From: Synechococcus sp. WH 8016
Lineage (GTDB): Bacteria; Cyanobacteriota; Cyanobacteriia; PCC-6307; Cyanobiaceae
Length of the DNA: 64,000 nucleotides
NCBI RefSeq assembly: GCF_000230675.1
Contig: NZ_AGIK01000005.1
Location: forward strand, 95,549-159,548
Direction of reading: 5' to 3'
The translations under genes and the position numbers were made by a program. A model generated the notes under the pieces. That model saw only the letters and a program-made list of their open reading frames with translations. It ran no database searches and was not told the origin of the DNA. Positions 17,823 through 28,663 of this stretch are shown here, piece after piece (position 1 is the stretch's first letter; every line of letters begins with the position of its first letter).

Positions 17823-18809
17823 ATGTCCCGCGTCTACGCCGACAACAGCCAAGCCATCGGCAACACTCCGCTCGTTCGCCTCAACCACGTCACCAAGGGT
17901 TGCAAAGCCACGGTTTTGGCCAAAATCGAAGGCCGCAACCCCGCCTACAGCGTGAAGTGCAGGATTGGCGCCAACATGATCTGGGACGCTGAAAAGCGCG
18001 GTGTTCTCAGCGAAGGCAAAACCATCGTGGAGCCCACCTCAGGCAACACTGGCATTGCCCTGGCCTTCACTGCGGCAGCTCGGGGTTACAAGCTGATCCT
18101 CACCATGCCGGAATCGATGTCGATTGAACGTCGACGGGTGATGGCCGTGCTTGGTGCCGAACTGATTCTCACGGAAGCCGCCAAGGGCATGCCTGGCGCC
18201 ATCGCCAAGGCCAAGGAAATTGCTGATAGCGATCCTGCCAAGTACTTCATGCCTGGGCAGTTCGATAATCCCGCCAACCCAGAGATCCACGAGAAGACCA
18301 CTGGGCCTGAGATCTGGAGTGACTGCGATGGAGCGATCGATGTCTTGGTCGCCGGCGTTGGCACCGGCGGCACCATCACCGGCGTCTCGCGTTACATCAA
18401 ACAGGAAAAGGGCAAGGCCATCACCTCGGTAGCCGTGGAGCCAAGCCACAGCCCTGTGATCACCCAAACCATGAATGGCGAGGCGCTCAAGCCAGGCCCC
18501 CACAAAATTCAAGGCATCGGCGCCGGCTTCATCCCCAAGAATCTCGATCTCTCTGTGGTCGATCGCGTGGAGCAAGTCACCAACGAGGAATCGATCGAAA
18601 TGGCCCTGCGTTTGGCCCAGGAGGAAGGCCTGCTAGTAGGGATTTCTTGTGGCGCCGCAGCCGCAGCGGCCATTCGCCTCGCCCAACAGGATGAATTTGC
18701 TGGCAAAACGATCGTGGTGGTCCTACCCGACCTTGCCGAGCGTTATCTCTCCTCCGTGATGTTCGCCGATGTGCCCACCGGCATCATCGAACAACCCGTT
18801 CCTGTCTGA
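17823..18809 (+). CDS. cysK: Cysteine synthase A (O-acetylserine sulfhydrylase)
   Basis: Forms cysteine from O-acetylserine and sulfide with PLP. 328 residues from ATG at 17823. NTPLVRLN opens the domain; the PLP lysine is K45 in [20 protein letters not shown] is the substrate loop; and [10 protein letters not shown] binds the PLP phosphate. The frame extends 15 codons upstream without family similarity. It completes a sulfur amino acid block with the two preceding trans-sulfuration genes. An intrinsic terminator follows at 18854. Confidence 0.93.
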   Translation: MSRVYADNSQAIGNTPLVRLNHVTKGCKATVLAKIEGRNPAYSVKCRIGANMIWDAEKRGVLSEGKTIVEPTSGNTGIALAFTAAARGYKLILTMPESMSIERRRVMAVLGAELILTEAAKGMPGAIAKAKEIADSDPAKYFMPGQFDNPANPEIHEKTTGPEIWSDCDGAIDVLVAGVGTGGTITGVSRYIKQEKGKAITSVAVEPSHSPVITQTMNGEALKPGPHKIQGIGAGFIPKNLDLSVVDRVEQVTNEESIEMALRLAQEEGLLVGISCGAAAAAAIRLAQQDEFAGKTIVVVLPDLAERYLSSVMFADVPTGIIEQPVPV

Positions 18810-18853
18810 TCAACACGTTTTAGATCAACACCTTCGCGAATGAGCGTTGTGAT

Positions 18854-18878
18854 GCCCCGTCTGAGCACGGGGCTTTTT
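18854..18878 (+). terminator. Intrinsic terminator after cysK
   Basis: A perfect seven-base stem GCCCCGT / ACGGGGC with a six-base loop, followed by TTTTTC, 45 bases beyond the cysK stop. The opposite-strand neighbour queA ends just beyond it. Confidence 0.85.
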
Positions 18879-18900
18879 CATGTGCCCACCAAAAGGCTCC

Positions 18901-20022
18901 TTAGGCCGTACCTCCAGGACGTGCATCGCAAAGCACCGCCTCAGGAGCAATCCACATGGCATCGCCATAGGAATAAAAGCGATACATCTCCTCGATCGCT
19001 GCGGCATAGATCTGAAGCAACGGGTCGCGACCAATCAGGGCGCTCACAAGAAGCAACAGGGAGCTCTTGGGAAGGTGGAAATTTGTGAGCAAACCTTGCA
19101 CAACTTGGAAGCGATAGCCGGGCTGAATCACGAGGTCCACAGGCCCCTTCAAGGGCTGCAGACTCCCTCCACCCGCAGCAGCTGCCGCCTCCAGTGCGCG
19201 CACACTCGTGGTGCCCACGGCAATCACCCGGCCGCCGCGAGCTCTACAGGCCAAGACCGCTTCCACCACTTCAGGGCGCACCTCCACCCATTCACTGTGC
19301 AAGGTGAGATCCTTCAGATCCTCCGTTTCTACCGGCCGAAAGGTGCCTAATCCCACATGCAAGGTCACATGGGCCAAAGCGACACCCCGCTCAGCAATCG
19401 CCTCTAGTAAGGCATCGCTGAGATGCAATCCCGCCGTCGGAGCGGCGACCGCTCCTGGACGGGTGGCGTAGCGGGTTTGATAGCGCTCTTGATCCGAGCT
19501 GTCATGTCGCGTGATGTAAGGAGGAAGCGGCACTTCTCCGTAACGCTCCAACAGTCCTTCGAGTGCAAGCGCATCCACGCAATCCGGAGGAAACTGCACG
19601 ATCCGGCCGCCGCTGGCAGCATCGTTTGCCAGCACGGCTAAGGACAACGGTTCTTGCTCCAAGGCCTCGAGCCAAAGCTGATCACCAGGCCGCATGCGTT
19701 TGGCAGGTCTCGCTAAACACAACCACCTCCCCTCGCCACGGGGCTCGAGCACGAGCAATTCACCCAAACCACCGCCACTGCGCCGCACCCGAAGACGGGC
19801 TTTCAGAACGCGGGTGTCATTCACCACCAAAAGATCGCCAGGTTGCAACTCCTGCTGCCAGTCCCAAACGCGTTGATGCCTCAGCTCAGACAGGGAGCTC
19901 CCTGCAGGGGGCACCACCAACAGACGCGCATCGTGCCGCGGCTCCACCGGCGCCTGCGCAATCCTTTCTTCCGGCAGAACGTAGTCATACGAGCTGAGCT
20001 GGAGATCGCGTGAGTCAGGCAT
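18901..20022 (-). CDS. queA: S-adenosylmethionine:tRNA ribosyltransferase-isomerase
   Basis: Transfers and isomerises the ribose of SAM onto preQ1 at the wobble base of certain tRNAs, making epoxyqueuosine. 373 residues: [15 protein letters not shown] and [10 protein letters not shown] at the N-terminus, [24 protein letters not shown] and the C-terminal [17 protein letters not shown] are QueA signatures. ATG at 20022 is used; the frame continues upstream into the permease gene but is not conserved. It overlaps the stop of the upstream permease by eight bases, implying one transcript. Confidence 0.93.
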   Translation of the reverse strand: MPDSRDLQLSSYDYVLPEERIAQAPVEPRHDARLLVVPPAGSSLSELRHQRVWDWQQELQPGDLLVVNDTRVLKARLRVRRSGGGLGELLVLEPRGEGRWLCLARPAKRMRPGDQLWLEALEQEPLSLAVLANDAASGGRIVQFPPDCVDALALEGLLERYGEVPLPPYITRHDSSDQERYQTRYATRPGAVAAPTAGLHLSDALLEAIAERGVALAHVTLHVGLGTFRPVETEDLKDLTLHSEWVEVRPEVVEAVLACRARGGRVIAVGTTSVRALEAAAAAGGGSLQPLKGPVDLVIQPGYRFQVVQGLLTNFHLPKSSLLLLVSALIGRDPLLQIYAAAIEEMYRFYSYGDAMWIAPEAVLCDARPGGTA

Positions 20023-21934
20023 GATCTGGCTCCACCACAACATCAGCCCATGCTGCCCGCACGAAGTCACCTGGAGTCCCGGCGGTCGGGATGTAGTACC
20101 TCACCATCGAAAACACGCGACTTTTGCCATCAGAAAGAGCACGAAACAGGTTGAAAGCCCTCTGGTTCAGGAGGGTTTGATCCAGGTGATCCCTCGGAAT
20201 GACAAATGGCATCACAACCGTTGTGCACTGCTCAGGATGAAGCTGCTCCTGATCCACAACAAAATCACAAAAGGGCTGCAGGAGAGAGCTGAATGGACTC
20301 TCAAGCAATTTGAGCTCCAAGGCGCCTGTCTGAGATCCCGCTAGACGATCCCATTCCTGACTGAGTTGACCCGCTTCGTCTTGATCAACCACCACCATCA
20401 CAGCCGTGACCTGATCGGCAATCGAACAGGCATAACGCACGGCTTCAAAAGAGGGCTGATTGAGACCACCAAGCCAAACGATGGCCTGATGGCATGGCGA
20501 CGCATTCGGCTCTAGGTAAAGAGGCTCCATGCCCTGATCAGGCGCCAATAAAGCCTGCACCTCTCGAGAGCGCTTGCGAATCAAAGCGAGCCCCCACACC
20601 ACCAGGGGCAGAGCAATCACCACCGTCCAGGCGCCCTCTGTGAACTTGCTCACGATGATCACCAACAACACCACGAACGTGGAGAAGGCACCCAAGGCAT
20701 TGAGCGCCATCCGCCCCTGCCAACCCGATCCACGCAAGCGCCACCAATGCAGCACCAATCCCAGCTGCGACAGCGTGAACGCCGTAAACACGCCAAGGGC
20801 ATACAAATTGACCGCCACGGTGGTGTCTCCCTGGCAGATCCAAATGATCAACGCCGACACCGCCAACAGAACGCCAATGCCGTTCTGATACACCAAACGG
20901 TCTCCCAACCAGCGCATCTGCGGCGGCAGGCAACGGTCTTCCGCAAGCATCGCCGCCAACAGAGGAAACCCAGCAAAGGCCGTATTGGCGGCCAAGACCA
21001 GAATCAGCAGGGTGGAGAGTTGCAACAGCCAAAACAAGAGGCTGCCGCTGCCAAACACACGAACACCGATCTGAGCCAAAACGGTGACTTGAGGATCTGG
21101 GGCAACGCCGTACATGAAGCCCAGGCCCGTCACGGCCAAAAGCATCGATGCAAGCAATCCACCCATCACAAGCAGCGTCACGCGGGCATTGCGCGCTGCG
21201 GGTTCACGAAACACCTGCACGCCAGTGGAGATGGCCTCAATCCCGGTCATCGCCGAACAACCAGAGCTGAATGCGCGCAAGATCAAAAACAGCCCTAAGG
21301 GCTGCAGAGCGGCCTCCAAAGGCGGCGGCTCCGGCGTCCAGCCATGGTGCAAGTTGAGGTTACTCACCCCAACAAGGGTGAGCAACAGGATCATCACCAC
21401 GAAGACATAGGTGGGAATCGCAAAAACCCTGCCCGCCTCACGAAGGCCCCGCAAATTGGCCCAACCCACCAGAGCCAGCAGCAGGAGGGACAACGCCAAC
21501 TCATGGGGCAGCAACGAGGGCAGCAAAGACGACAGGGCCTGGGTTCCAGCCATCAAGCTCACGGCGGCTGTGAGCGTGTAGTCGATGAGAAGGGCTGCCG
21601 CGGCCACGAGGCTGACGTTGCGTCCCAAGTTCTCACGAGCCACCACGTAAGAACCGCCGCCATTGGGATAGGCGGAGATCGCCTGCCGATAGGACAGCAC
21701 CACAATCACGATCAACGCGATGATCGCCAGGGTGATGGGGAGCGACTGCTTGAGGGCCGAACTCCCCGCCAGGATGAGCACCCCAAGCGATGCCTCTGTG
21801 GCGTAAGCCACAGAGGAGAGAGCATCCGACGAGAGAATCGGCAAAGCCTGCAGGTTGGGCAGTCGCTCATGGGCGACTTGAGCCCGAGGCAAGGCTCGGC
21901 CAATCAGGCGTGACAGCAACGAAGCAGCCAACAC
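20015..21934 (-). CDS. APC-superfamily permease, KimA/YdaO-like
   Basis: 639 residues with about twelve membrane helices followed by a C-terminal soluble domain of roughly 170 residues. [20 protein letters not shown] and [20 protein letters not shown] closely follow the Bacillus KimA (YdaO) pattern, a K+/H+ symporter once annotated as an amino acid permease. The C-terminal domain has a UspA-like outline, as in KimA. Potassium uptake is therefore the best guess; amino acid transport remains possible. GTG at 21934 is the start; TTG one codon in is an alternative. Its stop overlaps queA, and pdhC lies just upstream. Confidence 0.78.
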   Translation of the reverse strand: MLAASLLSRLIGRALPRAQVAHERLPNLQALPILSSDALSSVAYATEASLGVLILAGSSALKQSLPITLAIIALIVIVVLSYRQAISAYPNGGGSYVVARENLGRNVSLVAAAALLIDYTLTAAVSLMAGTQALSSLLPSLLPHELALSLLLLALVGWANLRGLREAGRVFAIPTYVFVVMILLLTLVGVSNLNLHHGWTPEPPPLEAALQPLGLFLILRAFSSGCSAMTGIEAISTGVQVFREPAARNARVTLLVMGGLLASMLLAVTGLGFMYGVAPDPQVTVLAQIGVRVFGSGSLLFWLLQLSTLLILVLAANTAFAGFPLLAAMLAEDRCLPPQMRWLGDRLVYQNGIGVLLAVSALIIWICQGDTTVAVNLYALGVFTAFTLSQLGLVLHWWRLRGSGWQGRMALNALGAFSTFVVLLVIIVSKFTEGAWTVVIALPLVVWGLALIRKRSREVQALLAPDQGMEPLYLEPNASPCHQAIVWLGGLNQPSFEAVRYACSIADQVTAVMVVVDQDEAGQLSQEWDRLAGSQTGALELKLLESPFSSLLQPFCDFVVDQEQLHPEQCTTVVMPFVIPRDHLDQTLLNQRAFNLFRALSDGKSRVFSMVRYYIPTAGTPGDFVRAAWADVVVEPDHA

Positions 21935-21943
21935 AGCTGCGGC

Positions 21944-23281
21944 TTACAGAGCCAAACTCTCCGGACGCGTATCGATGAGCTCCGCCAGATCCTTGAGGAA
22001 GGCAGCACCGTCAGCGCCATAAATCACCCGGTGATCAGCAGTGAGGTTCACCTGCATCTGACGCTTCACAGCGATGGAGCCGTCTTTGCCTGCCACCACG
22101 GTGGGACGAGATGCCGCAACAGCCAGGATCGCGCCGGTGCCAGGGGGCAGGATGGCATCAAAGCGATCCACTCCAAACATTCCCAGATTGGAGAGGGTGA
22201 AGGTGCCGGTGCTGTATTCCTCCGGCTGAAGCTGCTTGCTGCGGGACCGCTTTACAAGATCCCCCCACTGACGCGACAACTCATACAGATCGGTGCGATC
22301 GGCATTGCGCAACACAGGCGTAATCAATCCGCCGTCTTCCATCGCCACGGCAACAGCCACATTCACCTCAGCCGGATAGCTCATGCCAGAGGCCGTGGTG
22401 GCGGCATTCACCTGCGGATGCCGTGCCAAGGTCACGGCCACGGCTTTGGCCAGAAGCGCCGTCATCGTGACGCCCTTGGGCTTCACCTGCTTGTAAAACG
22501 CATCGAGCTTGTCGGTGGTGATCGTGTATCCAACGCGGAAACAGGGCACCGCCAAGCTGGCTTCCATGTTGCGGTTCACGGCCGCCTGAAGGGTATTGAA
22601 GGCCACGGTGTCGCCCGGGGCCCCAAAACTGTTCCCCGCGGGAGCCGACGGTGAAGCGGCGCCCGTGGCACCAGCCACAACAGCGGCTGACGTGCCCTCT
22701 CCCACTCTTGGTGGGGTCACCGGACGCCCGGCCGCCTTTTCAACGTCTTCCGCCTGAATACGACCATTGGGGCCAGTGCCGCGCAGACCGGCAAGGTCCA
22801 CGCCCATTTGGGAGGCCAGCTTGCGCGCCCGAGGACTCACGATCAAGCGTCCATTGCTCGCGGGTGCTGCCACGGGAGCTGAGATGGGAGCGGGAGCCGC
22901 CACGGGCGCTGGGGCAACGGGTGCCGCAGGAGGTGCCGGAGCAGGAGGTGCCGCAGCGGCTGGGGCGGTTGGCGCAGACGCTGGGGATGCTGAAGGGGCT
23001 GCGGTGGGGGCTTTGGCCTTGGCGTCCGCAATCTCTGCTTCCGTCTCAACGATCAAGCCGATCGTTTCCCCCACGGGGGCCGTGCTTCCCGCAGGCATCA
23101 ACACGGCAGCCAGGTAGCCCTCCTGAAAGGACTCCACATCCATATCGGCTTTGTCTGACTCAACAACGAGAACGGATTCGCCTCGGGCCACCTTGTCTCC
23201 GGGCTGTTTGAGCCACTCCACGATTTTGCCCTCCGTCATGGTGGAGCTGAGGGCAGGCATGAAAATGTCGTGGGTTGCCAA
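21944..23281 (-). CDS. pdhC: Pyruvate dehydrogenase E2, dihydrolipoamide acetyltransferase
   Basis: Core of the pyruvate dehydrogenase complex; moves the acetyl group from lipoyl-lysine to CoA. 445 residues: lipoyl domain with K44 in VVESDKADMDVE; a long alanine-proline linker (about 90-140); a peripheral-subunit binding domain (SPRARKLASQMGVDLAGLRG); then the catalytic domain ending with DHRVIYGADGAAF, which carries the active-site histidine. The start is TTG at 23281 (MATHDIFMPALSS), since no ATG precedes the lipoyl domain. Nine bases separate its stop from the permease GTG. Confidence 0.92.
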   Translation of the reverse strand: MATHDIFMPALSSTMTEGKIVEWLKQPGDKVARGESVLVVESDKADMDVESFQEGYLAAVLMPAGSTAPVGETIGLIVETEAEIADAKAKAPTAAPSASPASAPTAPAAAAPPAPAPPAAPVAPAPVAAPAPISAPVAAPASNGRLIVSPRARKLASQMGVDLAGLRGTGPNGRIQAEDVEKAAGRPVTPPRVGEGTSAAVVAGATGAASPSAPAGNSFGAPGDTVAFNTLQAAVNRNMEASLAVPCFRVGYTITTDKLDAFYKQVKPKGVTMTALLAKAVAVTLARHPQVNAATTASGMSYPAEVNVAVAVAMEDGGLITPVLRNADRTDLYELSRQWGDLVKRSRSKQLQPEEYSTGTFTLSNLGMFGVDRFDAILPPGTGAILAVAASRPTVVAGKDGSIAVKRQMQVNLTADHRVIYGADGAAFLKDLAELIDTRPESLAL

Positions 23282-23325
23282 AACCGTCTCCAGAAGAGCT
23301 AATCAGACAGATTTTACGGCCCGGG

Positions 23326-23769
23326 TCAGCCCTGATCGATCGACTCGATCACGCCATCGCGCACTACGAGAGAGACCTGCATCTTGCTGACCAAATTATC
23401 GCCAACTTTGACGTCGCAAAAGCTATCGAGTTGACCCTGTTCAACGATCTGATCCAGCTCTAGCTCACGAACTTGAGCCTGTTGTTGCAGCAGGTTTCGC
23501 TTTTGTTCCTCGAGCTCTGAGCGCTTGGCTGCCACCTGCTGCTGCACCTGTGCCACCTGATCCTGCACGCGGGGGTCGAGCGGATTCGCACTTTGACGAC
23601 GCACTTCGTCCACCACTTGCTGTCCCTCTTGCTCCAGCTGGGCAAGCTGCTGATCCGTGGTGGCGATGCCATTGCTCAACTCGCGCTCAGCCTCCTCCTT
23701 CCATGAGGGAGTCACCACCGCACGAATGGTGATCGAGCGCTTAATCGTGAGGGTGTTGCCGTCCGACAT
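23326..23769 (-). CDS. YlqD-family protein
   Basis: 147 residues with a long central coiled coil (about 27-105; ELSNGIATTDQQLAQLEQEG onward, rich in Gln, Glu and Val heptads) between short beta segments. This matches the YlqD family, of unknown function in cyanobacteria and firmicutes. It lies upstream of pdhC on the same strand with 44 bases between them. No signal peptide or membrane helix is seen. Confidence 0.8.
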   Translation of the reverse strand: MSDGNTLTIKRSITIRAVVTPSWKEEAERELSNGIATTDQQLAQLEQEGQQVVDEVRRQSANPLDPRVQDQVAQVQQQVAAKRSELEEQKRNLLQQQAQVRELELDQIVEQGQLDSFCDVKVGDNLVSKMQVSLVVRDGVIESIDQG

Positions 23770-23852
23770 AAAATTAATGACGTGGAGCCAAGGGTCCCAG
23801 TCCAGTGGCTGCAGGTCAACCCAAATCAGGGGATGCAGGTATCAGCATCTAT

Positions 23853-25799
23853 TCAGCTTCCGTAAAGAGCGTTAATCGACTCCCGGTCACGCCCGCTGAT
23901 CCGATCGCGACGCTGCTTCAAGGTCTGCGTGAGCAAGCCGTTTTCAATCGTGAATGGCGCCACCAAAACCACACCCATCACCCGTTCATCCGAGCGGGCT
24001 CCAACCCGCAAACTCAGCAGACGATTCAGTTCCCCACGCAGCAGACGCCGCAAGTCTTGATCGCCTGGAGTCCCCCCAAGATCAGCCGGCAAACGGAGAC
24101 CCTGCTCTGCCCCCCAGGCCAACATCGCTTCGAGGCGCGGCACAACCAAGGCCGCCAGCTGGCGTTGATCTTGACCAACAAGCATCACCTGTTCAATCAA
24201 GGGGCTTGAAACCAGCTCCTCCTCCAAAGGTGCCGGCTCAATGTTTTCACCGCTGCTGAGCACGATCGTGTCCTTGGCACGCCCCGTCAGGACCACCGAA
24301 CCATCGGGCAAGAGCATGCCCAGATCACCGGTATCAAACCAGCCATCGGCATCGAGCACTTTTGCTGTGGCCTCTGGACGACGCAGATAGCCAGCCATCA
24401 CCTGGGGGCCGCGCACCAAAACAACACCACATTCACGAAACCCGAGCGGCTGACGCGTCTCAGCATCCACGATCCGGAACTCCGTATCCGGCAAGGGCTG
24501 GCCTGAACTTCCGCGAATGTTGCGCCATGGACGCCGGCAACTCACGACCGGGCTGGTTTCAGTGAGGCCATAGCCCACCAACAACTCAATCCCCACCGCC
24601 TCAAAAAAGGAATCCACATGAGGAGCGATCGCTCCTCCTCCATTGATGGGGAAGCGCAGCTGACCACCACTGAGCTGCAACCTCAGCTTTGGCCAGATCA
24701 GCTTGGATGCCAGCGCATGGGCGGGCCAGCGTCCGGCAGATTTCAAGCGCGCCATCATGCGCTGACGGCGACCCAGGGGCATCAGCATCAGGTTGCGACG
24801 CTGACGCCGGGCCAAGCAATAGGCACTGCTATTGGCGAGCGCCGCGCGCAGCAGGCGCTGCCTGGAGGCAGGAAATGTTTTGAGGACATCCTCAAACCCG
24901 GCTTGCACCGCCTCCCAAAGACGCGGCACCGTGACCATCACCACAGGCTTCACCCTGGGGAGATCACGTTTGAGCTGTTTGATCGTGGTGTAGCTCTGCG
25001 AACAGGCGCAGGAAAAGAAGTAATACTCCGCACTGCGTTCATAGGCATGCCAGATCGGCAACACGCTGAGAACGGGAGCTCCGGGCTCTGGGCGAGCGAC
25101 GCAACTCAAGCTGCGCATCTGATGCAGCAGGTTGGCGTGAGTGAGCGGAACGCCCTTGGGCTGACCGGTGGTTCCAGAGGTGTAGAGGATGGTGGCTGTT
25201 GTGCTTGCAGCGCTGGCGGCATCTCGGCCAGCGTCTGGATCCGGTGCCTGTTGCCCGGCTCCAGCCGCCAAAAGATCAGCCCAAGTGATCACGTCTGGAT
25301 CCACAGCATCGCCCTCGAGCTGCAGCACAAAGCGCAGCTGGCTGCGCAGCTGATCAGGCAATTGCAGCCGTTGCCATAGGTCCGCGTTTTGAACCACCAA
25401 AGCCACGGCCTTGGCGTCTTCGAGGATGTAGCGCAGCTCCTCGACAGGAGCCGAGGCGCCACGCACCGCATCGGCCGCACCAGCGCGCATCAAACCCTGA
25501 TCAGCCATCAGCCAGCGAGGACTGTTTTCGGCAAACAGTCCCACCACATCGCCCTCACGAATCCCCAAGGAACGAAACCCTGCTGCTGCCGTTGCAATCC
25601 GTTGCGACAACTCCGCGTAGGTGAAATGCTCCGGATGGGCGGCATGGGGAGCATCCACAGCCAACAGCGCTCCATGGCGTTGCTCAAGCCAGGGCCAAAG
25701 TTGATCCACGCGCCCCAGGCCTTGCACATGCTGCTGACGGGCGAGTGATTTCAACTCCCAAGGCGTTGGTCGCCAGCTGGCCTGTGCAAACGAACCCAC
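23853..25799 (-). CDS. aas: Long-chain acyl-CoA / acyl-ACP synthetase
   Basis: AMP-forming ligase that activates free fatty acids, in cyanobacteria mostly onto acyl carrier protein for recycling of membrane lipids. 648 residues: P-loop ILYTSGTTGQPKGVPLTH, the A5 motif GYGLTETSPVVS, WFDTGDLG for ribose contact, and the hinge LTGRAKDTIVLSSGENIEPA. An insertion in the middle is typical of long-chain enzymes. The start is GTG at 25799. It is followed upstream by lipB on the same strand after 21 bases; both handle acyl groups. Whether CoA or ACP is the acceptor cannot be told from sequence. Confidence 0.83.
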   Translation of the reverse strand: MGSFAQASWRPTPWELKSLARQQHVQGLGRVDQLWPWLEQRHGALLAVDAPHAAHPEHFTYAELSQRIATAAAGFRSLGIREGDVVGLFAENSPRWLMADQGLMRAGAADAVRGASAPVEELRYILEDAKAVALVVQNADLWQRLQLPDQLRSQLRFVLQLEGDAVDPDVITWADLLAAGAGQQAPDPDAGRDAASAASTTATILYTSGTTGQPKGVPLTHANLLHQMRSLSCVARPEPGAPVLSVLPIWHAYERSAEYYFFSCACSQSYTTIKQLKRDLPRVKPVVMVTVPRLWEAVQAGFEDVLKTFPASRQRLLRAALANSSAYCLARRQRRNLMLMPLGRRQRMMARLKSAGRWPAHALASKLIWPKLRLQLSGGQLRFPINGGGAIAPHVDSFFEAVGIELLVGYGLTETSPVVSCRRPWRNIRGSSGQPLPDTEFRIVDAETRQPLGFRECGVVLVRGPQVMAGYLRRPEATAKVLDADGWFDTGDLGMLLPDGSVVLTGRAKDTIVLSSGENIEPAPLEEELVSSPLIEQVMLVGQDQRQLAALVVPRLEAMLAWGAEQGLRLPADLGGTPGDQDLRRLLRGELNRLLSLRVGARSDERVMGVVLVAPFTIENGLLTQTLKQRRDRISGRDRESINALYGS

Positions 25800-25820
25800 A
25801 ACGTTGTTTTCAGCTTGCGC

Positions 25821-26543
25821 CTAGGAGTACCACCCAGAATCAAGACCAGCAAGGTCGCACCAGCTGAGGGACAGACGCTGGGCCAGTGCATCCCGCAGCA
25901 GTGGCTGCACGACCGCAGGGGTGATGCCAGGAATCCAATGCTGCAAACGATCCACCGGACGATCGGAAATGCCACAGGGCACAACCTGTGCAAACCCTTC
26001 CATGCCGCACGACACGTTGAAAGCAAGGCCGTGCTGCGTGATCCAGCGACGACATCCCACCCCGATGGCCGCCACCTTTCGCCCCTCAAGCCAAACCCCC
26101 GTGAGGCCTGAGATGCGTTGCCCCGTCAAGCCCAATGCCGCCAACACATCGATCACCACCTGTTCGAGCTGATGCATGTACCAATGCAGATCGGGTTCAC
26201 GCCGGCGCAGGTCCAACACCGGATAGACCACCAACTGCCCTGGAGCGTGATGGGTGACCTCCCCGCCACGATCGATGCGATGCAGGGGCGCTGGCGGATG
26301 GTCTGGCTCAAAGCGCAAGTGATCCTCCGTCGCTCCCCGACCAAGGGTGAAGCAAGGCGGATGTTGAAGAATCCACACCGCTTCTCTGTCTGAGCCTTCC
26401 GCAGCAAGCAATCGCTGCTGCCAGAGTCGTTGCCACTCCCAGGCCTGGAGAAACGGCACGGGCGCAACCGGCTCAAAAAGAAATGCCGCAGACCGGTTTC
26501 CTGCGTCTGGGGCAGTTAGTAGGTTGCCGGTAGAACCAGGCAA
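25821..26543 (-). CDS. lipB: Octanoyltransferase
   Basis: Transfers octanoyl from ACP to lipoyl domains, the first step of lipoate synthesis; the likely client in this window is PdhC. About 240 residues. [20 protein letters not shown] and [19 protein letters not shown] carry the conserved His and Lys, and [18 protein letters not shown] carries the catalytic Cys. TTG at 26543 is inferred as start because it is the only usable codon that avoids running into the divergent hpf gene (ATG at 26555). A further upstream ATG at 26621 would overlap hpf by 67 bases. Confidence 0.87.
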   Translation of the reverse strand: MPGSTGNLLTAPDAGNRSAAFLFEPVAPVPFLQAWEWQRLWQQRLLAAEGSDREAVWILQHPPCFTLGRGATEDHLRFEPDHPPAPLHRIDRGGEVTHHAPGQLVVYPVLDLRRREPDLHWYMHQLEQVVIDVLAALGLTGQRISGLTGVWLEGRKVAAIGVGCRRWITQHGLAFNVSCGMEGFAQVVPCGISDRPVDRLQHWIPGITPAVVQPLLRDALAQRLSLSWCDLAGLDSGWYS

Positions 26544-26554
26544 AGGGGACCGCC

Positions 26555-27130
26555 ATGAAGCTTCTGATCCATGGTCGCAATTTGGATGTGACGCCCGCAC
26601 TGCGGGAATACACCGAAACAAAACTGGAACGGGCCATCCATCACTTCGACGACCTCGTCAAGGAAGCAGATGTGCACCTATCCGTCGCCAGAAACCCCCG
26701 GGTGCCGCAACAAACCGCTGAAGTCACCGTGTTTGCCAACGGCACGGTGATCCGCGCCCAGGAGAGAAGCGAAAACCTTTACGCCAGCATCGATCTGGTC
26801 GCGAGCAAGCTGGCGCGCCAGCTGCGACGGTTCAAGGAACGCCACAGCGACCATGGCCATCGCACCACCCCTACGGCGGCGAATGACGTCCTGCTCACGG
26901 AACGTCCCACGGAAGACTCCCTGCTCGAAGGGAAAGAAGCGCAGCTCCCAAGCCCAGGCATTCGGCGCAAATATTTCGCGATGCCAGCGATGAGTCTCGA
27001 AGAGGCACGCCATCAACTCGAGATGATCGACCACGACTTTTACCTCTTCCGAGACAAAGAAAGCGGTGAGCTCCAGGTGATTTATCACCGCAATCACGGT
27101 GGTTTTGGCGTAATCCAAGCGCGGAATTAA
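26555..27130 (+). CDS. hpf: Long-form ribosome hibernation promoting factor (LrtA type)
   Basis: Binds the 30S subunit and, in the long form, dimerises 70S ribosomes into inactive 100S particles in dark or stress. 191 residues: the S30AE domain begins [20 protein letters not shown], and the C-terminal dimerisation domain contains [20 protein letters not shown] and [21 protein letters not shown] variable linker of about 40 residues separates them. Known in cyanobacteria as light-repressed protein A. The start is 11 bases from the divergent lipB TTG, so the promoters must overlap coding sequence. Confidence 0.93.
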   Translation: MKLLIHGRNLDVTPALREYTETKLERAIHHFDDLVKEADVHLSVARNPRVPQQTAEVTVFANGTVIRAQERSENLYASIDLVASKLARQLRRFKERHSDHGHRTTPTAANDVLLTERPTEDSLLEGKEAQLPSPGIRRKYFAMPAMSLEEARHQLEMIDHDFYLFRDKESGELQVIYHRNHGGFGVIQARN

Positions 27131-27152
27131 GGCCAGTGCTTGCCCCACAACG

Positions 27153-27833
27153 ATGACCGCGTCGCCGCGTCAGCGGGAGCTTCCTGAGCTCCCGCCCTTG
27201 ATCCATCAAGCCGTTTTAGATCCACTCTTGGACGAGGAGGCCCTGCACAACCTTTGCGATGCGGGAAGGTTGCTGGGCTTCGGGGGGCTCTGCACCAGCC
27301 TCTGCCACCTGGAAGCGGTCCGAAATCGCATTGGACCAAGCGGTCGTCTTCGCCTGTTCGCCGTTGTGGACTTCCCCTTCGGAACGATTCCAGCGGAGCT
27401 CAAACGGGCGCAGGCGGAATGGGCCGCAGCCAGGGGAGCGGATGCCCTTGATGTGGTGCCAAACCTCGCTGCCATCACAGCGGGGCGGGCGGAGGCCTAT
27501 GCGGAAGAACTTGCAAAAATTTGCGATCTCGGCTTACCGGTCACGGTGATTTTGGATGTCAACCGCTTGCCGCCAGAGCGGCTGAGCTTGGCTGTCGAAG
27601 CCGCCATCGATGCCGGTGCTGCGTGCCTGCAAGCAGGCAACGGATTTGGAGCGGCCACCACTCCGCTGCAAGTGCGCAAGCTCAAGGAACTTGCCAGGGG
27701 GAATTGCGCCATCAAGGCGGCCGGGGGCATTCAACGGTTGGAAACGGCCCTGGATCTTGTGGAAGAGGGCGCCACAGCCCTGGGAACCAGCCATGGCCCA
27801 GCGTTGATTCAGGCTCTCCGGCATCCGCAATGA
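27153..27833 (+). CDS. deoC: Deoxyribose-phosphate aldolase
   Basis: Cleaves 2-deoxyribose-5-phosphate to glyceraldehyde-3-phosphate and acetaldehyde through a Schiff-base lysine. 226 residues. The TIM-barrel segments DALDVVPNL, VTVILDVNRL and LQAGNGFGAATTPLQVRKL are visible, and the reactive lysine is in GNCAIKAAGGIQ. The ATG is at 27153. Its TGA overlaps the recO ATG (ATGA), so the two genes are translationally coupled. Confidence 0.9.
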   Translation: MTASPRQRELPELPPLIHQAVLDPLLDEEALHNLCDAGRLLGFGGLCTSLCHLEAVRNRIGPSGRLRLFAVVDFPFGTIPAELKRAQAEWAAARGADALDVVPNLAAITAGRAEAYAEELAKICDLGLPVTVILDVNRLPPERLSLAVEAAIDAGAACLQAGNGFGAATTPLQVRKLKELARGNCAIKAAGGIQRLETALDLVEEGATALGTSHGPALIQALRHPQ

Positions 27834-28663
27834 GCCCGGAACGGCGAATCGAAGGATTGGCCTTAAAGGTGGGCCCCCTCGGAGAGCACGACAGGCTGCT
27901 CACCCTGCTCAGCGATGACGTCGGCCTGATTCGCCTGGCCGTTCCAGGGGCGCGTAAACCTCGCAGCAGCCTGGCGGCAGCGGTTCCCCTCACCACCCTG
28001 GAGCTGCAGGTGGGAGGACGCAGCGGCCTGCTTCGGGTGCGCCAACTGCGGGTGCAACACAATTTCGGCAACGTGGGCCAACGATTGGAAACGCTCACAG
28101 CCGCCCAGGCTCTGTCTGAGCTTTCGATCTCGTTGGTCGCTGGAGATGATCCCGTACCCGGAATGCTCAGTGTGGTCTTGATGCATCTCGAGCGTCTCGA
28201 GCTGCTGGCGAGGAATCAGGGTGAAGCTCAACGTGAAAGCGCTGAGGGCGAGCGTGTAGATCGAACCCTGGCAACGCTTGTTCAGGCCTGCGTTCACCTG
28301 CTCGCACTAGGCGGCTACGGCCTGCCTCTGCAAACGTGTTGCCGCACTGGAGCCGCCCTCTCTCCACCGATCGGGAATTGGGACTGGCGCTGCAGCCTGC
28401 TGGCGGACGAAGGTCTGGCCATCGGTGCGCAAGCTGGAGCAGCCATCCAGATCAACCCCTCCGAACTAGCCCTGCTTCAGCGCTTAACGCGGCTTGAACT
28501 GCCGGAACGCCAAGACGGCGGCTTGATGGGACCCAGAACCGTTTGGCTCAGACTTTTTACCCTTTTGGAGTGCTGGTGCCGCGTGCATCTCCCAAGGCCC
28601 GTACGCTCCTTTGCCATGGTGAAAGAGGCTGTTCACGCTACGGCCAGTGGTGGGCGATCATGA
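27830..28663 (+). CDS. recO: DNA repair protein RecO
   Basis: Mediates RecA loading onto SSB-coated single-stranded DNA in the RecFOR pathway. About 277 residues: an OB-fold N-terminus, EGLALKVGPLGEHDRLLTLL and PGARKPRSSLAAAVPLTTLE, then a helical C-terminal half with one Cys in LPLQTCCRTGA. It shares ATGA with deoC and overlaps the GTG of the following transporter by 17 bases. A longer open frame exists upstream inside deoC but is not RecO-like. Confidence 0.88.
   Translation: MSPERRIEGLALKVGPLGEHDRLLTLLSDDVGLIRLAVPGARKPRSSLAAAVPLTTLELQVGGRSGLLRVRQLRVQHNFGNVGQRLETLTAAQALSELSISLVAGDDPVPGMLSVVLMHLERLELLARNQGEAQRESAEGERVDRTLATLVQACVHLLALGGYGLPLQTCCRTGAALSPPIGNWDWRCSLLADEGLAIGAQAGAAIQINPSELALLQRLTRLELPERQDGGLMGPRTVWLRLFTLLECWCRVHLPRPVRSFAMVKEAVHATASGGRS

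Noticed and set aside
22651..23211. Plus-strand frames opposite pdhC
   Set aside because: Pro/Arg/Ala-rich reading frames produced by the alanine-proline linker of pdhC on the other strand.
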